From an uncultured Bacteroidota bacterium (GTDB lineage Bacteria; Bacteroidota; Bacteroidia; Chitinophagales; Chitinophagaceae), in the NCBI GenBank assembly GCA_903904855.1, contig CAIVEH010000022.1:1-44047 (forward strand): 44,047 nucleotides of DNA. Reading direction: 5' to 3'. Positions 34,664 to 42,505 of this stretch are shown here, piece after piece. Below the pieces are notes generated by a model. The model was given only the letters and a program-made list of their open reading frames with translations, was not told where the DNA came from and did no database searches. How positions within the stretch are numbered: position 1 is the first letter of the stretch; every line of letters starts with the position of its first letter. The position numbers and the translations under genes were made by a program.

Positions 34664-35566
34664 TTATTTGGTATCCAGAATCATTGGTGTACTGCCTTTG
34701 CCCATGATAATCATTTTAGCATTGGTTGATGCTGCCAGTTCTTTCATAGTTTTGATTTGTTCATACTGAAGTTGTTTATCGGTAAGGCTTTCGCTGATGA
34801 TGCGCTGATAGTCGGCTATACCCTGTGCTTCTACTCTTTTACGGTCGGCCTCCTGGCGCTCCTTCTGCAAAACGAACTGCATTTTCTGTGCTTCCTGCTC
34901 GGCGTTAATTTTTGATTCAATGGCGTTTTTTACGGAAGTGGGGAGTGCAATATTCCTGATGAGAAGGTTCTCCAACAACAAGCCTCGTTTTCTGAATTCA
35001 TCTTCAATTGATTTATAAATACGTGCCTGAAACTCATCTCTTTTTGTAGAGTAAAGCGACACTGCATCATAGTAAACTGCATTGTCCCTGATTTTGGTAC
35101 GGGAGATAGGTCGTACAATTTTGTCTTTAAAATCGAGGCCTGTTTCATTTAAAAGGGTCGGCGCATCTTTAGGCACTACGCGGTAAAGAACAGTAAGGTC
35201 AATTGTTACTTCGAGGCCATCGGCACTGAGCACCCTGATTGCGTCATCGCCCAGTTTGTCACCTTCATTATGAACGCCGCTCATGGTATAATTGAGTGTC
35301 CGGGTTTCTACCTGCACTACATCTACTAATGGATTTATAATGTGTAATCCACTGTAAAGAACGTCAGATTGTACATGGCCATATAATTTCTGAATGCCGA
35401 TATTGCCTGCATCAACCTGAACAATGGATGCCATTAAAATACCTACAATGATCAGGATACCCCCAATTCCCATAGCCGGCTTGCCGAAGATCTGAATCTT
35501 GTCATTGACTTTTGACAGTATGCGTCCGGCTATTAAAATAATAATGCCAATAATAAAAAAGCCCAT
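34664..35566 (-). CDS. Prohibitin/SPFH (Band 7) family membrane protein
   Basis: A 300-residue protein with two N-terminal hydrophobic stretches (FIIGIIILIAGRIL, ~3-16; GIGGILIIVGILMASIVQV, ~33-51) and a SPFH domain (~52-240). The SPFH core includes VDAGNIGIQKLYGHVQ, YSGLHIINPLVDVVQVETRT and VLSADGLEVTIDLTVLYRVV. The C-terminal coiled coil (~205-270) with AEQEAQKMQFVLQKERQEAD and AQGIADYQRIISESLTDKQL is typical of prohibitins, which build large ring- or cage-like assemblies at the membrane and modulate FtsH-type proteases. No protease gene is adjacent. A good -7 box lies just upstream. Confidence 0.9.
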   Translation of the reverse strand: MGFFIIGIIILIAGRILSKVNDKIQIFGKPAMGIGGILIIVGILMASIVQVDAGNIGIQKLYGHVQSDVLYSGLHIINPLVDVVQVETRTLNYTMSGVHNEGDKLGDDAIRVLSADGLEVTIDLTVLYRVVPKDAPTLLNETGLDFKDKIVRPISRTKIRDNAVYYDAVSLYSTKRDEFQARIYKSIEDEFRKRGLLLENLLIRNIALPTSVKNAIESKINAEQEAQKMQFVLQKERQEADRKRVEAQGIADYQRIISESLTDKQLQYEQIKTMKELAASTNAKMIIMGKGSTPMILDTK

Positions 35567-35583
35567 AATTTTGATTTGAACTG

Positions 35584-35591
35584 CAAAAGTA
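35584..35591 (-). promoter_or_regulatory. Candidate -7 box (TACTTTTG) for the SPFH gene
   Basis: On the minus strand TACTTTTG fits TAnnTTTG and lies 17 bases before the ATG at 35566. No clear -33 TTG is visible at the right distance. Confidence 0.45.
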
Positions 35592-35640
35592 TATGGTTTA
35601 TCTGGTTTCTATAAGAATGATTTCCTTAATTTTATAACCT

Positions 35641-36795
35641 ATGAACAATAAGCAAAAGATAGCGGTTGCTCTGTTTTCTGGTTTATCAGCATTTATTACG
35701 ATTCCGGCCCTAGCCCAGGAGGGAATTGATTCTGTTACAAATCAAAGGGTATTTGATTCCTTATCCAATTGTGCCAATAAGGGTAATGTGGGTTGTAAAG
35801 TTGAATTAGGTCAGGCTTATTCCAGAAGCAAGGATTATATGAATGCCATGAGCTGGTTTGTAGAAGCTGCAAATGAAGGAAATACTGATGCTGAATGCAA
35901 TATCGGGGTTTTGTATGAGAATGGTTTAGGTATTCCTAAAGATATCAGTAAGGCAATTCTGTGGTTTACAAAAAGCGCCCAGCATGGCAATGTTATATGC
36001 CAGTGCAGGCTGGGAAATCTTTATGAAACCGAACTGGGAGAGCACCATGCCTATACCGATGCATTAAAATGGTATAAACTGGCTTCAGACAGCGGAAATG
36101 TAAGTGCAATGATCAGTGTAGCCAGGATGTATGAAGCAGGGATGGGAGTAATGAAAGATTACGATGTTGCAGCTAATTATCTGCGTAAGGCAACAGCGCA
36201 AAATAGTGGCCTCGCTGAAGGCAGAATGGGTTGGTATTATGAGCATGGATTGATTTCTGACCCGGACACAGTGGAAGCTGTAAAATGGTATCGCCGTTCT
36301 GCAGAACATGGAGATGGGTCGGGCGAGAATAACCTTGGAAGGATGTATTATTTTGGTTATGGCGGGTTGAAAGTTAATTATAATGAGGCGGTAAAATGGT
36401 TTAAAAAGGCAGCCGATGTTGGTAACCTGCTTGCATTTTATGTTCTTGGCCAGATATATGAGGCTGGCGTTGGAGACACAAAACAGGATAGCGCTGCTGC
36501 ATTTCATATGTTTAGTTATGGCGCAGAAGGAGGGCATCCGGCATCACAATATAAAACAGGAACCTATTATGAGAACGGCAGAGTAGTGCCCAAAAATGAT
36601 AGTATTGCCGCTGCCTGGTATACTAAAGCACAGGCAAATGGAAATATGCGTGCTGCTGGCAGCCTGGGAAAAATGCTATGGGAGGGCAGGGGATTAACAA
36701 AGGACAAAGAAAAGGGCAAGATATATCTGCAGGTGGCTGCTGGCAGCGGACTTGAAGAGTATAGAGAATATATGGAGCGTAAGGGAATAAAGTGA
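35641..36795 (+). CDS. Secreted Sel1-repeat (TPR-like) protein
   Basis: A 384-residue exported protein. The N-terminus has a signal peptide (VALFSGLSAFITIPALAQ). The rest consists of about nine Sel1-like repeats of 34-40 residues, visible as AECNIGVLYENGLGIPKD then AILWFTKSAQHGN; ALKWYKLASDSGN; EAVKWYRRSAEHGDGSGENN; EAVKWFKKAADVGN; and so on up to AAGSLGKMLWEGRGLTKD. Sel1 repeats form a superhelical alpha-solenoid used for protein-protein contacts, in bacteria often in envelope or signalling complexes. It is divergent from the SPFH gene with 74 bases between start codons, so the two may share a control region. Partner unknown. Confidence 0.92.
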   Translation: MNNKQKIAVALFSGLSAFITIPALAQEGIDSVTNQRVFDSLSNCANKGNVGCKVELGQAYSRSKDYMNAMSWFVEAANEGNTDAECNIGVLYENGLGIPKDISKAILWFTKSAQHGNVICQCRLGNLYETELGEHHAYTDALKWYKLASDSGNVSAMISVARMYEAGMGVMKDYDVAANYLRKATAQNSGLAEGRMGWYYEHGLISDPDTVEAVKWYRRSAEHGDGSGENNLGRMYYFGYGGLKVNYNEAVKWFKKAADVGNLLAFYVLGQIYEAGVGDTKQDSAAAFHMFSYGAEGGHPASQYKTGTYYENGRVVPKNDSIAAAWYTKAQANGNMRAAGSLGKMLWEGRGLTKDKEKGKIYLQVAAGSGLEEYREYMERKGIK

Positions 36796-36876
36796 TCACA
36801 TCTTTTAATTAATGTTTCTGTACTTAGACAAAAATAAACGATGTACAGGTAGTACATTTGTCCGATAATTTTTTAA

Positions 36877-37473
36877 ATGGAAATGACAACTGCGGAAAAA
36901 GCCGGATGCATTATTGCCATAGTGATTCAACTTGGGGTAATCATTTATTTTATAAGGCGTGGCAGGAGATTAAGAAAAGAATCTTTAAAGCCTGAAGCAT
37001 CTCCTGATACTTATGAAGGTATGAGAAATCTGGCTCTAAAGGTTACTGCCGACCATTTAAAGTTAACTGTTCCGGGAAATACAACCTTGGTTTTCGGGGT
37101 TGTTATGGACTGGAATTTAAATGAATCAGTAATGACCCTGGCGGCCTTTGTAACGGGTGCGGCCAACCTGTATTTAAGTACGGGAGAAGGTTTTAGTGGA
37201 GGGGGCAAAGATCCCAGGGTAGGGGAAGCGGCTGCAACATTTGTGGCTTCATCGCAGGAGTTTCTGGGGCGGGCTATGCCAGTAACCACAACAGATCTGC
37301 CACCAAAAGGTTGTATCCGGTTTTACCTGATGACCAATAAGGGTTTATTTGCAGCCCAGGAGCTGATGGAGCATTTTGAAGATGCCTCTTCGCCATGGCT
37401 CCGGCTTTTTGAATCTGGTAGTGAGGTAATTACTGAGATAAGAAGTAGCCGAAATGTATTGATTCCTGAATAG
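36877..37473 (+). CDS. Hypothetical membrane-anchored protein
   Basis: A 198-residue protein with one N-terminal transmembrane helix (IIAIVIQLGVIIYFI, ~12-26) followed by basic residues (RRGRRLRKE), so the bulk is probably cytoplasmic. The soluble part is alpha/beta: LKLTVPGNTTLVFGVVMDWN, then an apolar stretch with VMTLAAFVTGAANLYLSTG, and a GGGKDPRVGEAAATF loop. I do not recognise a family with certainty. It is co-directional with the Sel1 gene (81-base gap) and the acetyltransferase (19-base gap), so it may be in one unit with the latter. Confidence 0.7.
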   Translation: MEMTTAEKAGCIIAIVIQLGVIIYFIRRGRRLRKESLKPEASPDTYEGMRNLALKVTADHLKLTVPGNTTLVFGVVMDWNLNESVMTLAAFVTGAANLYLSTGEGFSGGGKDPRVGEAAATFVASSQEFLGRAMPVTTTDLPPKGCIRFYLMTNKGLFAAQELMEHFEDASSPWLRLFESGSEVITEIRSSRNVLIPE

Positions 37474-37492
37474 TTTATTACAACATTAGTTT

Positions 37493-37987
37493 ATGGTCAG
37501 GAAAGCGCAGATTGAAGACCTGGAAGCCATTACGGAAATTTATAACCAGGCAATCGATGCCCGGTTTCAGACCTGCTATACTGAACGGCTGAAAGTTGAG
37601 GACAGGCTTGACTGGTTTTATCAACATCAGGGTGACTCCCTCCCTTTATTCGTAATTGAAATGGATGGCAGGGTAGCGGGATGGTTGAGTGTGAGCCCAT
37701 ACAGGCAGGGCCGCAATGCATTAAAGTATGCCGTAGAGATCAGTTATTTCCTTGACCGGAATTATCAGCAAAAAGGATTAGGAACTAAGTTGCTGGATTA
37801 TGCCATTGCCCGGTGCTCAGAGCTGGGATTTAAAACCCTGCTGGCTATTTTGATCGACAGAAATATTGCCAGTACAAAGCTGCTCGAAAAATTCGGTTTT
37901 GAACTATGGGGCGTTCTTCCCGACATTGCTGAATTTGATGGAGTGCTTTGCGGGCAATATTATTTTGGACTGAGGTTACAGAATTGA
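37493..37987 (+). CDS. GNAT-family N-acetyltransferase, phosphinothricin-acetyltransferase-like
   Basis: A 164-residue cytoplasmic acetyl-CoA-dependent transferase. IRKA-type opening (MVRKAQIEDLEAITEIYNQA) and RVAGWLSVSPYRQG resemble the PAT/Bar-like subgroup of GNAT enzymes, which acetylate small amines and certain amino-acid analogues. The acetyl-CoA-binding motif A is YQQKGLGTKLLDYAIARC (~89-106), with Q-x-x-G-x-G/A intact, and NIASTKLLEKFGFELWG (~123-139) is the usual motif B. The start is ATG 37493. Substrate not determinable from sequence. Confidence 0.9.
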   Translation: MVRKAQIEDLEAITEIYNQAIDARFQTCYTERLKVEDRLDWFYQHQGDSLPLFVIEMDGRVAGWLSVSPYRQGRNALKYAVEISYFLDRNYQQKGLGTKLLDYAIARCSELGFKTLLAILIDRNIASTKLLEKFGFELWGVLPDIAEFDGVLCGQYYFGLRLQN

Positions 37988-37992
37988 CTTTC

Positions 37993-38014
37993 TGTGAATC
38001 AATGATTATTCACA
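37993..38014. terminator. Possible short hairpin between convergent genes
   Basis: TGTGAAT (37993-37999) pairs with ATTCACA (38008-38014) around an 8-base loop, overlapping the end of the minus-strand gene. Only 7 bp and AT-rich, so weak as a terminator. Confidence 0.3.
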
Positions 38015-38404
38015 CTGTACATTTACCATGTCTCCAATGTGGTCGTAAAGGAACATAACTCTGGTCGATTTGCCGTCTTCATGCAGTTTTTCACGGAAGG
38101 TGAAATCGGCCATGGCGCATTTGCCACTGTTCATAACTGCATATAGTTCCAGGTGAATTTCACGGGCCATCAGGTTTCCTTCTTCATCGTAGAAATTTTT
38201 CCAGTGATCGGAGATGATCTTTGCTTTCCAGAATTCTTCGGGCCAGTGGTATTCCCTGGCTTTTTTATTGGCCAGCCTTAATGCTTCGCGCTCCACATCA
38301 GCATCTTTCATGCCGCGTATTATGTTGCTGAAGCGGGCCTGGTTCTGGGCAAATGAAGTAACCGAAAGCAGAAGCAGGAAAAGAATGAATAAGTACCGGG
38401 GCAT
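38006..38404 (-). CDS. Hypothetical secreted protein
   Basis: A 132-residue protein with a clear signal peptide (YLFILFLLLLSVTSFAQ). The mature part is alpha/beta: a helix DADVEREALRLANKKAREY, HWPEEFWKAKIISDHWKNFY, then strands MAREIHLELYAVMNSGKCAM and RVMFLYDHIGDMVNVQCE with two cysteines that could pair. No family recognised with confidence; it resembles small single-domain periplasmic proteins. Alone on its strand. Confidence 0.7.
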   Translation of the reverse strand: MPRYLFILFLLLLSVTSFAQNQARFSNIIRGMKDADVEREALRLANKKAREYHWPEEFWKAKIISDHWKNFYDEEGNLMAREIHLELYAVMNSGKCAMADFTFREKLHEDGKSTRVMFLYDHIGDMVNVQCE

Positions 38405-38474
38405 GGAATTGTTTTTTCAAAGATAAATAACGAGCAGGGAAAAATCAGTAGTAGACAAATTAATAGCGCCTTAT

Positions 38475-41057
38475 TTATTTACGGTTTATTTGACTGGTGA
38501 TTGTTGTATCTGTAATCTTATCATCCTCGGCTAATAAAAATGCTTTACTGAGTATAATAGATAGGCCGGTATCGCCCTCAAACGGAAGGTATAAAGAATC
38601 GTGAGACGGTTTTGACCTGTCGGGAACAATACATAAATACTGGTCGTTAGGTTCCATTAAAATGTTTGTACTACCTATATGGATTTTATAAGTCCTCAAT
38701 TTGCCTTTTATTATCAGAAATTTATCTTGAATGGAAGAAATACCTGCAATTCTCAATTTAGGCAAAAGGCGTTGAAGTACCTCTTTCCTTGTTTTTGCTA
38801 TTTCCGATAAATCGCCGAAAGAATAAGATTGCCAGTAATCGCGGTAGGCAGGTAGCCCTCCGTTATCCCTCCAGTTAGGATCATTACCAACACTTGCTAC
38901 TCCAACAAACAAATCCACATCCCTCATTATTTCAGAGAAAATAACTTTCGGTACTTCTGTCATTTGCAAAGGATCAGTACAGCTATCAGAAATAAAACGA
39001 ACCTGGTCTGTAGCTACATAATTCCAGATACCGGCATCATTGTAAGCATCCTCCGCATTAATTTCTTCAATCCAGAATTCTGCCCTGAGTCCGAATTCAG
39101 GTATTGAAATGGATGCCTTACTATTATCCATTCCGTTATCGAAAGCCCCCATCAAAGTATATTTCCAGCCCCTGATATTAGCCAGTGAATTGAACTGATG
39201 TTGTTTTACAATGTGAGCGGCCATTCTGTTACTGTAGGTGCGGGTATTTATTTCCGCATCTGTAAGAATATATACTTCCCGGAAAACTTGTTTTACAGGC
39301 TGCTGCACTGATTTTTGTATTAAAAAGTTCCTCCAGTTTTTAATCTCTTCAGTAGTGCTGTGAACAGGATGCCATAAAGTAACTATTGTATTTTCTTTGT
39401 TTAATTCGACTGTATGATCATTAATATCCCGCCATTCACCATTTAACCAGATGCAGTTGGTGCTCTTTTCAGATTCCATAAATGTCCATACAAGTTTCCT
39501 TGCAATAAACGAAATGAGGCCATGAGAAAAGTAAAATTCATCAAATTTTTCATAGGACAGTTTCCTGTCCATTTTTAGCATTCTGTCAATGCGGTCGCGC
39601 TGGGCGGTAGTACTGAGTTCAATTTGTTTGGTTTGCAGTTTAAGTTTCTTCAGTTTTTCACCAAACTTTTCTTTTACAACCGTTGGTACAGATTTTATAA
39701 GGGTACCATCATTTTTAATCCATGATACATTTGTTTTGCCAATGCCGCAAATCTCTATTTTCGCGGAAAAATCACCAATTGAGAGTTCTGTTTTTCCATC
39801 AATTAAATCATAATCATCAGAAGCCAGATCTTCAATTTCAGCAATTGAAATACCCAGGTTTTTTGCAGCAACTGAGAGATAAGAATCAATGATTTTCCTT
39901 GTATTATTTTGCTTTATCCTTAACTTTAAACGGGATAAATGTCCGATACCATCCAATCCTCTTGTCTCAGATAATACATAAAGACAAGCATTGCCTAATC
40001 CTGCGGCGGCAGGGCCTTTACCGGGTATTTTCCGGTACGCCCTTTCAGCAAGTGAGGCAATATTGAATATAGTTGCTTTGTCATAAAAATTGATACACAA
40101 CCAGATAAGCGGTTTTATAGTATCGAGGTTATTGGGGGATATAAATTCATAATAAATTTCAGTGTACTCCGTGTTTTTATATTTTCGCAAAACCCTATGC
40201 TCTTTTTCTTTAAACTTTATGATGAAATCTATCCATAAGTTTAATACTTTTTTAAATTTATCTGCACCAATTTCTTTATAAATATTTTTTCCATCTTCAA
40301 GGAATTTGTCAGAAGGCTTTGCTCCCGAAGTTTTTTTGCAAATTCCGATTAATTTGAACCAGTATTGTCTTTCCTGATCAGTTACATCTTTAATAAATTG
40401 GTTGGTATATGCTCCAAAATCATCTTCAAGAAAATAGGATGGATTTATGGCATCTGATATGTTTTTAGACGAAAAAATCAAATTCCCAACCCTGTCAATA
40501 AGTTTAATTCTGTCTTTCTCATTTCCAGAAAGTGGGGGCATTCTCAATGCCTCATCAAGAGCTGTTAATAGAGATTGTTGTTTTGCATTTATTTGTGTAT
40601 TCTTTAATTTTTTCTCAATCAATAATATTAATTGATTTACAGGCCATTGCATAATTGCAATTTTATGATTGTATTTTTTTAGTGAGGACATTACTAAGAA
40701 AATGGACCCAATCTGATCATCGGTGAATTCAAGTTTCGTTCTGAAAAGGTGATTGATAAAATCTTCCCTTATTTCACTGAGGTAATAATTATTATCGGAG
40801 GTTAAATAGGAAGTTCTGTTATAATGGTATTTATGTATTTTTTCTATTGAATCAATGATAAATAAAGCTTTTTGGTCATTATTTAAAGTGAGAATTTTAT
40901 CTGTAAATACACTGTTTTCATTTGGTTTGGAGCCCCAGTAATATTTATGTTTTGATAAAATTTCTTTTAAAGCATCTTCAACAAGATCATCGAAATTGAC
41001 ATCTTTTGTTTGCTGCTTTGGTATTATATTTTTCTTGAAAAAATCTATAAGTCCCAT
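38475..41057 (-). CDS. DUF4132 (MolR-like) domain protein
   Basis: An 860-residue soluble protein with no signal or membrane segment. The first ~420 residues are helical and repeat-like (VLNLWIDFIIKFKEKEHRVL, AALGNACLYVLSETRGLDG-type segments), perhaps HEAT-like. Residues ~440-640 carry the DUF4132 signature: TTAQRDRIDRMLKMDRKLSY, WLNGEWRDINDHTVEL, IVTLWHPVHSTTEEIKNWRN and QQPVKQVFREVYILTDAEI. The rest continues the family's C-terminal domain (VFSEIMRDVDLFVGVASVGN, then LLPKLRIAGISSIQDKFLII). DUF4132 occurs in E. coli MolR/YehI-type proteins whose role is unclear. The start ATG at 41057 lies one base after the stop of the small Gly-Gly protein gene. The N-terminal half is strikingly AT-rich. 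Confidence 0.88.
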   Translation of the reverse strand: MGLIDFFKKNIIPKQQTKDVNFDDLVEDALKEILSKHKYYWGSKPNENSVFTDKILTLNNDQKALFIIDSIEKIHKYHYNRTSYLTSDNNYYLSEIREDFINHLFRTKLEFTDDQIGSIFLVMSSLKKYNHKIAIMQWPVNQLILLIEKKLKNTQINAKQQSLLTALDEALRMPPLSGNEKDRIKLIDRVGNLIFSSKNISDAINPSYFLEDDFGAYTNQFIKDVTDQERQYWFKLIGICKKTSGAKPSDKFLEDGKNIYKEIGADKFKKVLNLWIDFIIKFKEKEHRVLRKYKNTEYTEIYYEFISPNNLDTIKPLIWLCINFYDKATIFNIASLAERAYRKIPGKGPAAAGLGNACLYVLSETRGLDGIGHLSRLKLRIKQNNTRKIIDSYLSVAAKNLGISIAEIEDLASDDYDLIDGKTELSIGDFSAKIEICGIGKTNVSWIKNDGTLIKSVPTVVKEKFGEKLKKLKLQTKQIELSTTAQRDRIDRMLKMDRKLSYEKFDEFYFSHGLISFIARKLVWTFMESEKSTNCIWLNGEWRDINDHTVELNKENTIVTLWHPVHSTTEEIKNWRNFLIQKSVQQPVKQVFREVYILTDAEINTRTYSNRMAAHIVKQHQFNSLANIRGWKYTLMGAFDNGMDNSKASISIPEFGLRAEFWIEEINAEDAYNDAGIWNYVATDQVRFISDSCTDPLQMTEVPKVIFSEIMRDVDLFVGVASVGNDPNWRDNGGLPAYRDYWQSYSFGDLSEIAKTRKEVLQRLLPKLRIAGISSIQDKFLIIKGKLRTYKIHIGSTNILMEPNDQYLCIVPDRSKPSHDSLYLPFEGDTGLSIILSKAFLLAEDDKITDTTITSQINRK

Positions 41058-41058
41058 A

Positions 41059-41457
41059 TTATCCGCCTACTAATGGAGTGAGTTTTACAAAACTAATTTC
41101 TGAATCCCTTGTAATAAAAACCTCATCTTCGAGTGTTGTCGCCTGCTTATAATCTATAAGAATGAAAAATGCATTTTTCTGAAAAGCCTCACAAGCCACA
41201 TAGAATTGCTTTTCCGGATCAATCTTTTTTTTGTCTTTTAATCTGAAACCATTTAGTGTGATTTCAGCCTCTGTAGGTTGTACCAACCCATTGAAATATT
41301 CGGGTAAAGAATTATTGTATTTTTCAACTTCTTTATAAACCCTGGCCTGAATTATATCCTGAACTTTTAGGAATTCAGACTCCAGTGTCAACATTATTTC
41401 ATTTAAAACGTTACCAGAGAATGTTTCATCTTTAATGTTTAAGTCGATTTTACTCAT
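41059..41457 (-). CDS. Small protein with C-terminal Gly-Gly, ubiquitin-like tail candidate
   Basis: A 132-residue soluble protein encoded just before the DUF4132 gene (stop TAA, one T, then ATG). The N-terminal ~60 residues are helical (LNEIMLTLESEFLKVQDIIQ, RVYKEVEKYN). Residues ~65-132 are beta-rich: AEITLNGFRLKDKKKID, then QFYVACEAFQKNAFFILIDY, and the end ITRDSEISFVKLTPLVGG. The ending resembles ThiS/MoaD/ubiquitin-like beta-grasp proteins, where D-x-D/S-E-x-x-F-x-P-x-x-x-GG exposes a C-terminal Gly-Gly for adenylation. Whether the fold is beta-grasp is inference; no E1-like gene is seen nearby. The gene itself is secure. Confidence 0.8.
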   Translation of the reverse strand: MSKIDLNIKDETFSGNVLNEIMLTLESEFLKVQDIIQARVYKEVEKYNNSLPEYFNGLVQPTEAEITLNGFRLKDKKKIDPEKQFYVACEAFQKNAFFILIDYKQATTLEDEVFITRDSEISFVKLTPLVGG

Positions 41458-41642
41458 AAGGGCAAATTGGTTTTATGAATGCAAGAACTATATGCAAATG
41501 CTTTGGAATACAGTAATAATAAAATTCAATTAACTATCGCTGAACTAATCAAAAATAAAATAAATCAGCAGACGTAATTAATTTGTAATTTTGATTCATT
41601 ACACATCAGTTGATTCAATAAAAGTAATGTGTATTTGCGATA

Positions 41643-42473
41643 ATGAAAAAAATATTGTTTCTATTCCCATTTTTTATTATTGCTTTTGGTATTTCAAATG
41701 CCCAGCTCCCCAATGGCTCAACTATTCCAGATTTTACATTTACCGATATCCATGGGGTTACTCAAAACCTGTATACCTATCTTAACCAGGGGAAATTTGT
41801 TGCTCTGGATATTTCTACTACTTGGTGCGAGCCTTGCTGGAATTATCACACTAGTGGGGTGATGGATAGTTTATTCAGTTTGCATGATACACCGGGAGAT
41901 GCAAAATGGAAAGTGTTGTTCATGGAAGGGGATGGGGGCACTGATTCGGCTGATGTGTATGGCATCGGCTCCAGCACCCAGGGCAATTGGGCGGCAGGAA
42001 CTCTTTTCCCGATTATGAACCCGCCATCAGGTATTGCTTTAAATGATTTTATCTCCGGTTATGATGTTACCTTTTTTCCGACGTTTTATATGATTTGCCC
42101 CAATAAAAAAGTATACCAGGATTTCTTAAACGGACCCAATAAACCGGATGTGAAATCGTGGGAAGCTGAAGCAAATCAATATTGCGCTACAGCCGGCTTT
42201 GATAATATTAAAGATACCAACCCTTTTACCATATACCCTAATCCGGCATATGGAGTTGTGCACCTTTATTTTTCGCTTAATTCACTGAGATCAATGAAAC
42301 TTGCAGTCAGGGACCTTGCCGGCCAAATACTTAGGGAGAAGGATTTCGGGTATTTAAGTCCGGGCGACCAATCATTGGTTGTTGACGTCAGTGAATTGAA
42401 CCCCGGAATCTATTTTTTCGAATTGTCGGATGACGAGAGCAGGGTTGTTTATAAGAAAGTAGTAATCCAATAG
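41643..42473 (+). CDS. Secreted thioredoxin-fold protein with T9SS sorting domain
   Basis: A 276-residue exported protein. A signal peptide (ILFLFPFFIIAFGISNAQ) precedes a redoxin/thioredoxin-like domain (~21-185): IPDFTFTDIHGVTQNLYTYL, the redox motif CEPC in DISTTWCEPCWNYHTSGVM (~60), and a cis-Pro-type segment YDVTFFPTFYMICPN. The C-terminal T9SS type A domain has FTIYPNPAYGVVHLYFS and PGIYFFELSDDESR. The start ATG at 41643 is preceded by TTG (41610-41612), 19 bases, and TATTTG (41632-41637), but that promoter would be nearly leaderless. Role likely disulfide or peroxide chemistry at the surface; convergent with the BNR protein gene. Confidence 0.9.
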   Translation: MKKILFLFPFFIIAFGISNAQLPNGSTIPDFTFTDIHGVTQNLYTYLNQGKFVALDISTTWCEPCWNYHTSGVMDSLFSLHDTPGDAKWKVLFMEGDGGTDSADVYGIGSSTQGNWAAGTLFPIMNPPSGIALNDFISGYDVTFFPTFYMICPNKKVYQDFLNGPNKPDVKSWEAEANQYCATAGFDNIKDTNPFTIYPNPAYGVVHLYFSLNSLRSMKLAVRDLAGQILREKDFGYLSPGDQSLVVDVSELNPGIYFFELSDDESRVVYKKVVIQ

Positions 42474-42498
42474 GTTAATAAGAATCAACCTATTGGAT
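42465..42498. terminator. Bidirectional terminator with perfect 12-bp stem
   Basis: ATCCAATAGGTT (42465-42476) pairs perfectly with AACCTATTGGAT (42487-42498) around a 10-base loop. It covers the stop codon of the thioredoxin-fold gene and lies 7 bases before the end of the convergent gene, so it can end transcription from both sides. Confidence 0.85.
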
Positions 42499-42505
42499 TT
42501 GAAAT

